From UBA7657 sp049652985 (GTDB lineage Bacteria > Pseudomonadota > Alphaproteobacteria > Micavibrionales > Micavibrionaceae): DNA of 64,000 nucleotides. The translations under genes and the position numbers were made by a program. Positions 50,352 to 58,493 of this stretch are shown here, piece after piece (position 1 is the stretch's first letter; each line of letters begins with the position of its first letter). The notes below the pieces were generated by a model. The model did not search any database. It had not been told where the DNA came from and worked only from the letters and a program-made list of their open reading frames with translations. Location: contig JBASFK010000002.1 of the NCBI GenBank assembly GCA_049652985.1, positions 62,001-126,000 of the forward strand, in the 5' to 3' direction.

Positions 50352-51377
50352 ATGAAATTCCTCGACCAGGCAAAAATTTATCTGCAGAGCGGAAACGGCG
50401 GGCCGGGCTGCATGAGTTTCCGTCGCGAAAAATTCATCGACCGCGGCGGACCGGACGGTGGCAACGGTGGCAAGGGCGGCGACGTGATTTTCGAATGCTC
50501 TGCGGGGCTTAATACGCTTATCGATTTCCGTTATCAGCAGCACTTCAAGGCCAAGAGTGGATCGAACGGCATGGGCCAGATGCGTTCCGGCGTCGGCGGC
50601 GACGATATTATTGTCAAAGTTCCGATCGGCACGCAGGTGATGGATGAAGACGAGCAAACCATCCTTGTGGACTTCACCGAACCGGGGCAGCGCGTGGTGT
50701 TTTTAAAAGGTGGCGACGGCGGCTTCGGTAACGCACATTACAAATCATCGACCAACCAGGCCCCTCGCCGTTTTACGCCCGGATGGCCGGGGCAGGAACT
50801 GGCCGTCTGGCTGCGCCTGAAACTTATCGCAGATGCGGGCATCGTTGGACTTCCTAATGCCGGGAAATCGACATTCCTCGCGGCCTGCTCGAACGCGAAG
50901 CCAAAGATTGCGGATTATCCGTTTACGACCCTGCATCCCAATCTTGGAGTCGTGAAAATCGCTGATAAAGATTTTGTGCTTGCCGATATTCCCGGTCTGA
51001 TCGAGGGCGCGCATGAGGGGCATGGGCTGGGCGATCGTTTCCTCGGCCATGTCGAGCGCACCGCCGTGCTGCTGCATTTGATCGACTGCACCCATGATGA
51101 CCCACTGCGGGCTTATGAGACTATTAGAAATGAACTGAAGGAATATGGCGAAGGCCTTGCTGAAAAAGAAGAAATCATCGCTCTTAATAAAATTGATGCT
51201 CTTGGCGATGAACTGGCGCAGGATGTGGCTAAATCTCTGGAGAAGTCTGTGGGCAAAAAGGTGCATACAGTTTCCGCCGTTTCCGGGCAAGGCGTAGACG
51301 AGATTCTATTTGCACTGCATGCCATCATCGCGGAATACCGTGAAAATGAAAGGCAACAGGAAAGCGTAGAGCTATGA
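50352..51377 (+). CDS. obgE: Obg-family GTPase (ribosome and stress/cell-cycle linked)
   Basis: The 341-residue protein has the Gly-rich Obg fold (residues about 1-158: GNGGPGCMSFRREKF, GGPDGGNGGKGGDV, GSNGMGQMRSGVGGDD). The GTPase domain follows, with G1 GLPNAGKST at 166-174, TTLHPNLG, G3 DIPGLIEGAHEG and G4 NKIDAL. It lacks a long C-terminal extension. The ATG at 50352 starts MKFLDQAKIYLQSG, the family N-terminus; a TTG at 50340 falls near the terminator. It overlaps proB by ATGA. Confidence 0.97.
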   Translation: MKFLDQAKIYLQSGNGGPGCMSFRREKFIDRGGPDGGNGGKGGDVIFECSAGLNTLIDFRYQQHFKAKSGSNGMGQMRSGVGGDDIIVKVPIGTQVMDEDEQTILVDFTEPGQRVVFLKGGDGGFGNAHYKSSTNQAPRRFTPGWPGQELAVWLRLKLIADAGIVGLPNAGKSTFLAACSNAKPKIADYPFTTLHPNLGVVKIADKDFVLADIPGLIEGAHEGHGLGDRFLGHVERTAVLLHLIDCTHDDPLRAYETIRNELKEYGEGLAEKEEIIALNKIDALGDELAQDVAKSLEKSVGKKVHTVSAVSGQGVDEILFALHAIIAEYRENERQQESVEL

Positions 51378-52510
51378 ACTGTGCAGAGATCATCAGACAG
51401 TCTGAACTGATCGTTATTAAAGTTGGCTCGGTCCTGGTTACTGACGAGAGCGCAGGCAAGGCCCGGCAGTCCTGGATTGAGTCCCTGGCGCAGGACGTGA
51501 AGGATTGGCAGGCGCAGGGCAAAAAGGTCGTGATTGTCTCGAGCGGCGCGATCGCGCTCGGTCGGGGTGCTCTTGGCATTTCGAAATCGACGCCGCCCTC
51601 CAAAATTCCGCTGGAGCAGAAACAGGCGGCTTCGGCGGTCGGGCAGTTCCATCTGTTCGCAGCTTACTTCCAGGCGTTTTCGGCGCTGGGGCTGCAGGCG
51701 GCGCAGGTGCTGCTCACTATGTCGGAAACCGAGAACCGCCGCATGCATCTGAATGCCCGGGCCACGCTGCTCACGCTGCTTGATAAAAACATCGTTCCCA
51801 TCATCAACGAAAACGACACGATTTCGACCGGTGAAATCCGTTTCGGCGACAATGACCGGCTTTCCGTGCGCGTGGCGCAGATGATCGAGGCTGATCTTGT
51901 TATTCTACTTTCCACGACGGACGGACTTTACACCGCCGATCCGACAAAGAACAAAAACGCGAAGCATATTCCACTGATTGAATCTATCGGGCCCGAGCAT
52001 ATCAAGATGGCTGGTGACGCCGTACCCGGCCTGTCGACCGGCGGCATGAAAAGCAAGATCGAGGCGGCGGCCTCGGCTACGCGGGCGGGGATTGCCCTGC
52101 TCATTGCCAATGGGGCTGAGAACCATCCGCTTAAGCGCGTTACAGGTGATATCCGCGCCAGCATATTTCTCGCGCAGGAAAGCAAATCAAGCGCTCGCAA
52201 GCGCTGGCTGCAGGCGCATCTCAGTCCGAAAGGCAGCGTTTTTGTCGATGACGGCGCATTGAAAGCGCTGAAAAGCGGGAAAAGCTTATTGCCGGTCGGC
52301 GTGAAGAAAACCGAGGGCGATTATGTACGCGGCGATGCCGTGCATATCCGCACTATGGAAGGTAAAATTCTAGGTATGGGCCTGATCGCCTACAGCACTG
52401 ACGAGGCCCGCAGGATCATCGGCAAGGCAAGCGATAAAATTCCGGCGATTCTCGGCTATGAAGGCCGCGAGGAGCTCATCCACCGCAATGACATGGCCTT
52501 GCAGGACTGA
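51374..52510 (+). CDS. proB: Glutamate 5-kinase
   Basis: This 378-residue enzyme phosphorylates glutamate in the first step of proline synthesis. The amino-acid-kinase domain shows VIKVGSVLVT, VVIVSSGAIALGRGALG, NENDTISTGEIRFGDNDRLS, LLSTTDGLYTADP and GTGGM-equivalent LSTGGMKSKIEAA. A C-terminal PUA domain (about residues 278-372) follows. The start overlaps the obgE stop by ATGA, the usual alphaproteobacterial pairing. proA is not adjacent: pepN follows instead. Confidence 0.96.
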   Translation: MNCAEIIRQSELIVIKVGSVLVTDESAGKARQSWIESLAQDVKDWQAQGKKVVIVSSGAIALGRGALGISKSTPPSKIPLEQKQAASAVGQFHLFAAYFQAFSALGLQAAQVLLTMSETENRRMHLNARATLLTLLDKNIVPIINENDTISTGEIRFGDNDRLSVRVAQMIEADLVILLSTTDGLYTADPTKNKNAKHIPLIESIGPEHIKMAGDAVPGLSTGGMKSKIEAAASATRAGIALLIANGAENHPLKRVTGDIRASIFLAQESKSSARKRWLQAHLSPKGSVFVDDGALKALKSGKSLLPVGVKKTEGDYVRGDAVHIRTMEGKILGMGLIAYSTDEARRIIGKASDKIPAILGYEGREELIHRNDMALQD

Positions 52511-52533
52511 GTTTTCATGGCATATTATTGCCT

Positions 52534-55146
52534 ATGAAAACCGACACACCCAAAACCATCTATCTCAAAGATTATACCCCCTACCCTTACGATGTTCTCG
52601 GCATCGACCTGGATTTTGATATCAGGCCGGGCTTGACGACCGTCCGGGCGGTGACGCACTTCAGGCGGAAGAAGAAAGAGCCGCTGGTGCTGAACGGCGA
52701 GGAGCTGGTTCTGAAATCCATTAAACTGGACGGGGCGGAGCTGAAGCCGGGGGAATACGCGGTTTCAGATACGCATTTGACGATTCCAGCTCCCGCGAAT
52801 GAGCAATTCATCCTGGAAATCATTACCGCCATCGAGCCCGAAAAAAATACACGGCTGGAGGGGCTATACATGTCCGGCGGAAATTACTGCACTCAGTGTG
52901 AGGCGGAAGGCTTTCGCCGCATCACCTATTACCCTGACCGGCCCGATGTCATGACAACATTTAATGTCAGGTTGGAAGCCGATGAAAAATCCTACCCGGT
53001 GCTGCTGTCGAACGGGAACCTGACCGATAAGGGCAAAGCTAAAGACGGGCGTCACTACGCCGTCTGGAAAGACCCGCATCCGAAGCCCTGTTACCTGTTC
53101 GCACTGGTCGCGGGAAATCTGTGCGAGGTTCCCGACACATTCACGACAAAATCCGGCCGTAAGGTGGACTTATACATATACGTGCGTCATGGCGACGAAG
53201 GCCAATGCGCGCACGCCATGGAATCGCTCAAGAAATCCATGAAATGGGATGAAGATATTTATGGCCTAGAATACGACCTCGATATTTTCAACATTGTCGC
53301 GGTCAGCGATTTCAACATGGGGGCGATGGAGAACAAATCGCTTAACATCTTCAACACCGCCCTCGTCCTTGCGCAGCAGGATACGGCGACAGATGGCGAT
53401 TATGGCCGGGTCGAGAGCGTGATCGCGCATGAATATTTTCACAACTGGAGCGGCAACCGCGTGACCTGCCGCGACTGGTTCCAGCTTTCACTGAAAGAGG
53501 GCCTCACCGTTTTTCGCGATCAGGAATTTTCATCGGACCTGAATTCGCGCGCCGTGCAGCGGATCGATGACGTGACGCATTTGCGCCGCTCGCAATTTCC
53601 CGAGGATGCCGGGCCGCTTGCGCACCCGATCCGCCCGGAGAATTACATCGAGATCAATAATTTTTACACGATGACGGTGTATGAAAAGGGCGCGGAAGTC
53701 ATCCGCATGATGCGCACGCTGATGGGGCCGGAAACTTACAGGAAGGCCACGGACCTGTATTTCCAGCGCCATGACGGCCATGCCGCCACCTGTGACGATT
53801 TCGTGAAATGCATGGAGGATGCTTCGGGTATCGATCTTACGCATTTCAGGCTTTGGTACGAACAGGCCGGAACGCCGGAAGTTTCATTCAAAGGTAAATA
53901 CGACGCGGCGAAAAAAACATACACGCTGGATTTTTCGCAAAACGTGCCACCCACGCCCGGCCAGCCGAAGAAAAAGCCGATGCATATTCCTGTTCTCGCC
54001 GGGCTTGTTGGCGCTAATGGCAGCGATATTGATCTGGGCGGCGGTGAAACCAGCATGCTGCTCAATCTTGAAAAGGAAAAACAGAGTTTTACGTTTGAAA
54101 ATATCCCGTCCGAGCCTGTGCCGTCGGTGCTGCGCGGATTTTCCGCCCCTGTAAAATTAAAGTCGGACCTGAGCGATGCAAATCTTGCTTTCCTGATGGT
54201 GCATGACAGCGACGGTTTCAATCGCTGGGAGGCCGGGCAGACTTATTTCCTTCGCACGCTGAACCGGATGATCGATGAGAAGATCGCGGTTCCGGATGAT
54301 TTTCTGCAGAATTACAGCGACCTACTCGATCGTGCGATAGACCCGCGTTCCGACAAAGCGCTCATGGCGCGGGCGATCAGCCTGCCCGACATCCCGATCA
54401 TTGCGCTGGGCCGCCGCCCTATCGACCCGCAGGCTATTCACGAGGCGCGCGAGGCGGCGCTGAATACAATCATCGATAATTTCGCGGGCAAATTAGACGA
54501 AATCTGCGCACAGAATGCGCCGGAGAAGAAATTTTCGATCACGGCGGAGGCCATGGGCTGCCGCGCACTGCATAACACGACTTTTCTGATCCGCTCCAAT
54601 AAACTGACAGCCGACGATGCAAAGCGGGCCAAAGAATTTTATAGCTCTGCCACCAATATGACCGACCGGATGGCGGCGCTGTTCTTGGGCTGCGCACTGG
54701 ATGGGCCGGCGCATGATGAAATTGTCGGTGATTTCTACGAGCGGTTTAAGTCACATTTGCTGGTGATTGATAAATGGTTCAGCGCGCAGGCGCAAATTCA
54801 CCTGCCGAAAACCATGGATGTGGTGAAAAAACTGCGGGCGCATCCCAATTTTAATATCCGTAACCCTAACCGTGTACGCTCGCTTTACGGTGCGTTTGCC
54901 ATGAGCAACCCGGTGCGGTTCCACGCGGCAGATGGCAGCGGCTATAAATTCCTGACCGATGCGGTGATCGAGTTGAACACAATAAATCCGCAGATAGCCG
55001 CGCGTTTATTAACGCCAATGCGTGACTGGAAAAATTATACACAGGATCGCCAGGAAAAATTGAAGGCATCCTTGCAGAAGATTCTGGAGCAGCCGAAACT
55101 GTCTCCCGATGTCTTCGAAATCGCCGATAAGAGTTTCAAGGCCTGA
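52534..55146 (+). CDS. pepN: Aminopeptidase N (M1 family)
   Basis: This 870-residue zinc aminopeptidase has the substrate-binding GAMEN motif at about 263-267, and the zinc site HEYFH at 299-303 with the third ligand Glu322 in SLKEGLTVF. It also has DEGQCAHAMESLK and a long C-terminal helical domain. It removes N-terminal residues from cytoplasmic peptides. The ATG at 52534 is used; a TTG two codons upstream exists. The last 38 bp overlap the start of rnhB in another frame. Confidence 0.97.
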   Translation: MKTDTPKTIYLKDYTPYPYDVLGIDLDFDIRPGLTTVRAVTHFRRKKKEPLVLNGEELVLKSIKLDGAELKPGEYAVSDTHLTIPAPANEQFILEIITAIEPEKNTRLEGLYMSGGNYCTQCEAEGFRRITYYPDRPDVMTTFNVRLEADEKSYPVLLSNGNLTDKGKAKDGRHYAVWKDPHPKPCYLFALVAGNLCEVPDTFTTKSGRKVDLYIYVRHGDEGQCAHAMESLKKSMKWDEDIYGLEYDLDIFNIVAVSDFNMGAMENKSLNIFNTALVLAQQDTATDGDYGRVESVIAHEYFHNWSGNRVTCRDWFQLSLKEGLTVFRDQEFSSDLNSRAVQRIDDVTHLRRSQFPEDAGPLAHPIRPENYIEINNFYTMTVYEKGAEVIRMMRTLMGPETYRKATDLYFQRHDGHAATCDDFVKCMEDASGIDLTHFRLWYEQAGTPEVSFKGKYDAAKKTYTLDFSQNVPPTPGQPKKKPMHIPVLAGLVGANGSDIDLGGGETSMLLNLEKEKQSFTFENIPSEPVPSVLRGFSAPVKLKSDLSDANLAFLMVHDSDGFNRWEAGQTYFLRTLNRMIDEKIAVPDDFLQNYSDLLDRAIDPRSDKALMARAISLPDIPIIALGRRPIDPQAIHEAREAALNTIIDNFAGKLDEICAQNAPEKKFSITAEAMGCRALHNTTFLIRSNKLTADDAKRAKEFYSSATNMTDRMAALFLGCALDGPAHDEIVGDFYERFKSHLLVIDKWFSAQAQIHLPKTMDVVKKLRAHPNFNIRNPNRVRSLYGAFAMSNPVRFHAADGSGYKFLTDAVIELNTINPQIAARLLTPMRDWKNYTQDRQEKLKASLQKILEQPKLSPDVFEIADKSFKA

Positions 55147-55780
55147 CTTTACGATTGAGGATTCAGTCGGTGGCCTTGTCTGCGGGCTTGATGAGGTCGG
55201 ACGCGGCCCCCTTGCCGGTCCTGTCGTTGCGGCGTGCGTTTACGTCCCGGTAGAAAAGCGCGGCCTGAAATTCGTTGCTGAAATACGCGACAGCAAAAAA
55301 CTCCTGCCAGAAAAACTTGAAACGTTGTTCGATTTTATTTCCGAGCATTTTGTTTTCGCGATCACGGAAGTCCCGCCGGAAATCATTGATGATATTAATA
55401 TCCTGCAGGCATCGCTGCTGGCTATGAAGCAATCGCACGAGAAGATCACCGCGACTGCGATTACGCACGCGCTCGTTGACGGGAATAAATGCCCGGCGCT
55501 CCTATGCCCAGCGACTGCGGTCGTCAAAGGCGATAATAAGTCGGTGTCCATCGCGGCAGCGTCGATCCTCGCTAAGGTGACGCGGGACCGGCTGATGGAA
55601 AAACTGGCGGAAGAGCACCCGCATTACGGCTGGGAGCGCAATGTCGGCTACCCTACCCCTGAGCACCTGGATGCCATCGAGCGGCATGGAATTACCGATC
55701 ATCACCGTAAAACATTCGCCCCCGTACGCAATTTCATTGAGTTCGGCAGCGTTCATCGCCAGTTGAGCCTGGCTGTTTAA
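55109..55780 (+). CDS. rnhB: Ribonuclease HII
   Basis: The 223-residue nuclease nicks RNA in RNA-DNA hybrids, including single embedded ribonucleotides. Motifs are CGLDEVGRGPLAGPV (catalytic Asp28, Glu29), DSKKL, VDGNKCP, VVKGDNKSVSIAAASILAKVTRD and the terminal-region HYGWERNVGYPTPEH. There is no nearer ATG, so translation begins 38 bp inside pepN, giving a short N-terminal extension. The stop lies at the edge of the GANTC-rich ccrM promoter region. Confidence 0.96.
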   Translation: MSSKSPIRVSRPDFTIEDSVGGLVCGLDEVGRGPLAGPVVAACVYVPVEKRGLKFVAEIRDSKKLLPEKLETLFDFISEHFVFAITEVPPEIIDDINILQASLLAMKQSHEKITATAITHALVDGNKCPALLCPATAVVKGDNKSVSIAAASILAKVTRDRLMEKLAEEHPHYGWERNVGYPTPEHLDAIERHGITDHHRKTFAPVRNFIEFGSVHRQLSLAV

Positions 55781-55933
55781 GACTCGTCCTAATAATTTGA
55801 ATCCACTTATGGAATCCTGACTCATGTCCTAATTTTGGGGCTTGACCCGGATTCCATTTTGACTCATGATTCGTTTTTATCACGGGGGAAAAATACGAAT
55901 GTCGAGTCCAAAATCTAAATCGCTCACAGATTC
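55781..55933. promoter_or_regulatory. Cluster of nine GANTC (CcrM) sites over the ccrM promoter and first codons
   Basis: GANTC occurs at 55781, 55799, 55812, 55819, 55850, 55861, 55868, 55904 and 55929, nine sites in 153 bp where about 0.6 would be expected by chance. Seven lie upstream of the chosen ccrM ATG and two in its first 12 codons. The gap is 118 bp and starts at the rnhB stop. Because CcrM methylates this motif, the region looks like a methylation-responsive control element for its own gene. Confidence 0.75.
55809..55857. repeat. Inverted and direct repeats within the ccrM control region
   Basis: ATGGAATCC (55809-55817) and GGATTCCAT (55849-55857) are a perfect 9-bp inverted repeat, each arm holding a GANTC. 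TGACTCATG occurs at 55818-55826 and again at 55860-55868, also holding GANTC. Spacing between the direct copies is 42 bp, four helical turns. The arrangement suggests designed protein or methylation sites, not chance. Confidence 0.6.
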
Positions 55934-56999
55934 GATCCTGATTGGCGATTGTGTCAAAATCATGAATGATTTGCCCTCGAAAAGCGTGGACTGCATTTTT
56001 GCCGATCCTCCCTATAATCTCCAGCTTAACGGCGAGCTTCACCGCCCGAACAATACCCGCGTCGACGGCGTCGATAATGACTGGGACCAATTTGAAAGCC
56101 TGAAGACCTATGACGAATTTACGGCCGAATGGCTGACAGCCGCGCGCGCGACATTAAAGCCCGACGGTTCAATCTGGGTTATCGGCTCGTACCACAATAT
56201 TTTCCGCCTCGGTTATATCCTGCAGGATATGGGGTTCTGGATTTTGAACGATGTGGTCTGGCGGAAATCGAACCCGATGCCGAATTTTCGCGGTCGCCGC
56301 TTTACCAACGCGCATGAAACGTTAATCTGGGCGGCGAAGTCTAAAGAGTCGAAGTATTTTTTCAATTATGACGCGATGAAATCGATGAATGAAGATTTGC
56401 AGATGCGCAGTGACTGGTATTTACCGATCTGCACGGGTTCAGAGCGCTTGAAAGACGACAAGGGTGACAAGGCGCATCCGACGCAGAAGCCGGAATCCCT
56501 GCTCTACCGTGTGCTGATGTCATCGACGCGCAAGGGCGACACTATTCTCGATCCCTTCTTCGGCACCGGGACAACGGGCGCCGTTGCGAAGCAGCTTGGG
56601 CGTTCGTTTATAGGCATCGAGCGCGACAAGAAATATGCCGCCTTTGCAAAAGAGCGCATCAGCGGGGTTAAGACGCTGGACGACAATATCCTGACCACCC
56701 AGCCCAAGCGCGAGCAACCACGCATTCCATTCGGCCAGCTTATCGAGCGCGGGTTTATCAAGCCGGGCGCGGTGCTCACGGATTCCCAGAACAGGCATAC
56801 GGCCATGGTTCATGCCGATGGCAGCGTTATCGCGCAAAACCGGATCGACCCGCTGCGCGGCTCCATACACAAGGTCGGCGCAGTTCTGCAGAATGCGCCG
56901 TCATGTAATGGCTGGACGTTCTGGCACTACAAGGAAAAAGGCAAAGCTATTCCCATCGATGCCCTTCGCGAAAGATTGCGCGCTGAAAAAGGCGCTTAA
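55899..56999 (+). CDS. ccrM: Cell-cycle-regulated adenine methyltransferase CcrM (GANTC)
   Basis: The 366-residue beta-class N6-adenine methylase has the catalytic DPPY at residues 36-39 before the SAM-binding DPFFGTG at 218-224. Other CcrM-like segments are NDWDQFESL, WVIGSYHNIFR, RKSNPMPNFRGRRFTNAHET and KAHPTQKPESLLYR. The C-terminal 100 residues form the RAMA-like extension (LIERGFIKPGAVLTD, SIHKVGAVLQNAPSCNGWTFW). The ATG at 55899, with GGGGGA about ten bases upstream, is chosen over an ATG at 55866. No cognate nuclease gene is near. It overlaps folB by TAATG. Confidence 0.97.
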   Translation: MSSPKSKSLTDSILIGDCVKIMNDLPSKSVDCIFADPPYNLQLNGELHRPNNTRVDGVDNDWDQFESLKTYDEFTAEWLTAARATLKPDGSIWVIGSYHNIFRLGYILQDMGFWILNDVVWRKSNPMPNFRGRRFTNAHETLIWAAKSKESKYFFNYDAMKSMNEDLQMRSDWYLPICTGSERLKDDKGDKAHPTQKPESLLYRVLMSSTRKGDTILDPFFGTGTTGAVAKQLGRSFIGIERDKKYAAFAKERISGVKTLDDNILTTQPKREQPRIPFGQLIERGFIKPGAVLTDSQNRHTAMVHADGSVIAQNRIDPLRGSIHKVGAVLQNAPSCNGWTFWHYKEKGKAIPIDALRERLRAEKGA

Positions 57000-57358
57000 T
57001 GGATTTCCGGAACAAAATATTTATCCAGGACCTGACGATTAAAATGAACGTCGGCATATTGCCGCGAGAGCAAGGCCGCAAGAGCCCGGTTATTTTCAAT
57101 GCCGAGATCACTCTTGACCCTGCCCGCCGCTGGGGCAAAGACCAGATCAGTGAAACTGTTCCCTATGATGGTGTAGTCGAAATAATCAAGCAGGTTTCCG
57201 CGGGGCGGCATTTCAACCTGCTTGAAGTTTTACTGGAGGACATAGCCTCTGAATTGCTGGCGGATAACAGGATAATCTCTGTAACGATTTCCGCTGCGAA
57301 GCCGCGCATCATAAGAGATGCTGCAAGGCTGGGCGTGGAAATTACGCGTTCCAGGTAA
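56999..57358 (+). CDS. folB: Dihydroneopterin aldolase
   Basis: The 119-residue protein is a FolB-type T-fold enzyme of folate synthesis. It has KIFIQDLTIKMNVGILPREQG with the conserved Gly-x-x-Glu area, the substrate Tyr in VPYDGVVEIIKQ, the active-site FNLLEVLLEDIA, and a C-terminal ISAAKPRIIRDAARLGVEI. It is coupled to ccrM by TAATG and converges on an orphan gene 9 bp away. Confidence 0.93.
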   Translation: MDFRNKIFIQDLTIKMNVGILPREQGRKSPVIFNAEITLDPARRWGKDQISETVPYDGVVEIIKQVSAGRHFNLLEVLLEDIASELLADNRIISVTISAAKPRIIRDAARLGVEITRSR

Positions 57359-57367
57359 CTCCCGATA

Positions 57368-58423
57368 TTATTGGGCGGGCTTTGGTTTTTCTTTTTCAGG
57401 AAGGAAAGGCGCCGTTACTCCCGGTTGCGGGGCTATGCTGCCCGGCGAAGTGGGATTGAACTCCGCTGGTTTTGAAGGCTGGATCACCGAAGGATCTGGT
57501 TCTTCAATCTCATACTCCTCGGCTCCGAGGTTGACCTTGTTGCCCGTGGCTCTTTTCGATTTGGATCGCCTCTTTCTGAAATCCTGCGACCACAGAAGCA
57601 TCTTCTTGTCCTTGTCGGCATATATCTCGAAACCTTCGAGCACGGCCATGATCTCGGCCATGCGATAGTTTTCGTTGTTCGTATATTGATCCTTGTAGGC
57701 AAAAAATTTCATATGCATGAACAGGTACGCGTCGCGGAAGCTGTAGAGGTTTTCCTGGTTCTGTTTATCCGAGCGTAGTTTCTTGAAGGTTTTCAGCTTC
57801 TCTTCGATATATTTGCGGGCCAGTATTTCCGGAACGGGAATGCTGACAAGATTCAGCGGGCGGTTGAATTCAGCAATGATGCCGATGGGGTAGCCTTCGA
57901 TATGCTGGATTCTGCCCGACCCGTCATCCTGACAGACGACATCGGCGAAGTCCTGAGGGAACACCTCGATGCGCGATGTCTCTGATATCCGGTAATCAGG
58001 AAGAACGTTGAAGCTTTCGGTCTGGAGATCGTACTCACCGAGAAGCATCATCTGGGCGACCTCGAAGCGAAGCGGGAATTTATTGCTGTTCTCAGCCAGG
58101 AACTGGCGGCCGGATTCCCGCACTTTTCTCCATTCAAATTCGTTGTAGTAATAATCCTTGTAGATATCGCACTCATTCATCATGAGGAAATTGTCGATAT
58201 TTTTATCATCTTTCAGATCGAGCATGCCGAGCGCCCAGAAAAGCCGGGAAAATTTCTGGCGGCTCGGTTTCTCGTAAATATAGCGGGCCTCGCCAGCCTT
58301 GATTTCGGTCCTAGTGTATTCGTCCGGGTTGGATTCAGCAGCCTGCGACGGGCCGGGAGCGGCGTAGAGGAGCGCCAGCAGCAGCACAGCCGGGAATGCC
58401 AGCTTTAGGGGCCTTAATTTCAT
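57368..58423 (-). CDS. Secreted protein of unknown function (possibly DUF4852-like)
   Basis: The 351-residue precursor has a signal peptide (KLRPLKLAFPAVLLLALLYA to about QAAES). Its mature part has no recognisable enzyme motif. Distinctive segments are SRLFWALGMLDLKDD, NECDIYKDYYYNEFEWRKVRE and LRFEVAQMMLLGEYDL. The Pro-rich tail is probably disordered. Likeness to DUF4852 is from memory of the family and uncertain. The ATG at 58423 has AGG six bases upstream; an ATG at 58447 would add eight residues. Confidence 0.75.
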   Translation of the reverse strand: MKLRPLKLAFPAVLLLALLYAAPGPSQAAESNPDEYTRTEIKAGEARYIYEKPSRQKFSRLFWALGMLDLKDDKNIDNFLMMNECDIYKDYYYNEFEWRKVRESGRQFLAENSNKFPLRFEVAQMMLLGEYDLQTESFNVLPDYRISETSRIEVFPQDFADVVCQDDGSGRIQHIEGYPIGIIAEFNRPLNLVSIPVPEILARKYIEEKLKTFKKLRSDKQNQENLYSFRDAYLFMHMKFFAYKDQYTNNENYRMAEIMAVLEGFEIYADKDKKMLLWSQDFRKRRSKSKRATGNKVNLGAEEYEIEEPDPSVIQPSKPAEFNPTSPGSIAPQPGVTAPFLPEKEKPKPAQ

Positions 58424-58493
58424 GAAAAACCTGTGTTTTTTGAGCATCGCCGTCTGAAAGAATATACGCCTCTAGTATAAACTTCCTGCGGCT

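Noticed and set aside
55035..55043. Second DnaA-like nonamer TTATACACA
   Set aside because: It lies within pepN coding sequence and single matches are expected by chance.
55899..56999. The GANTC methylase as part of a restriction-modification system
   Set aside because: No nuclease gene is adjacent, and length, C-terminal extension and context match solitary CcrM.
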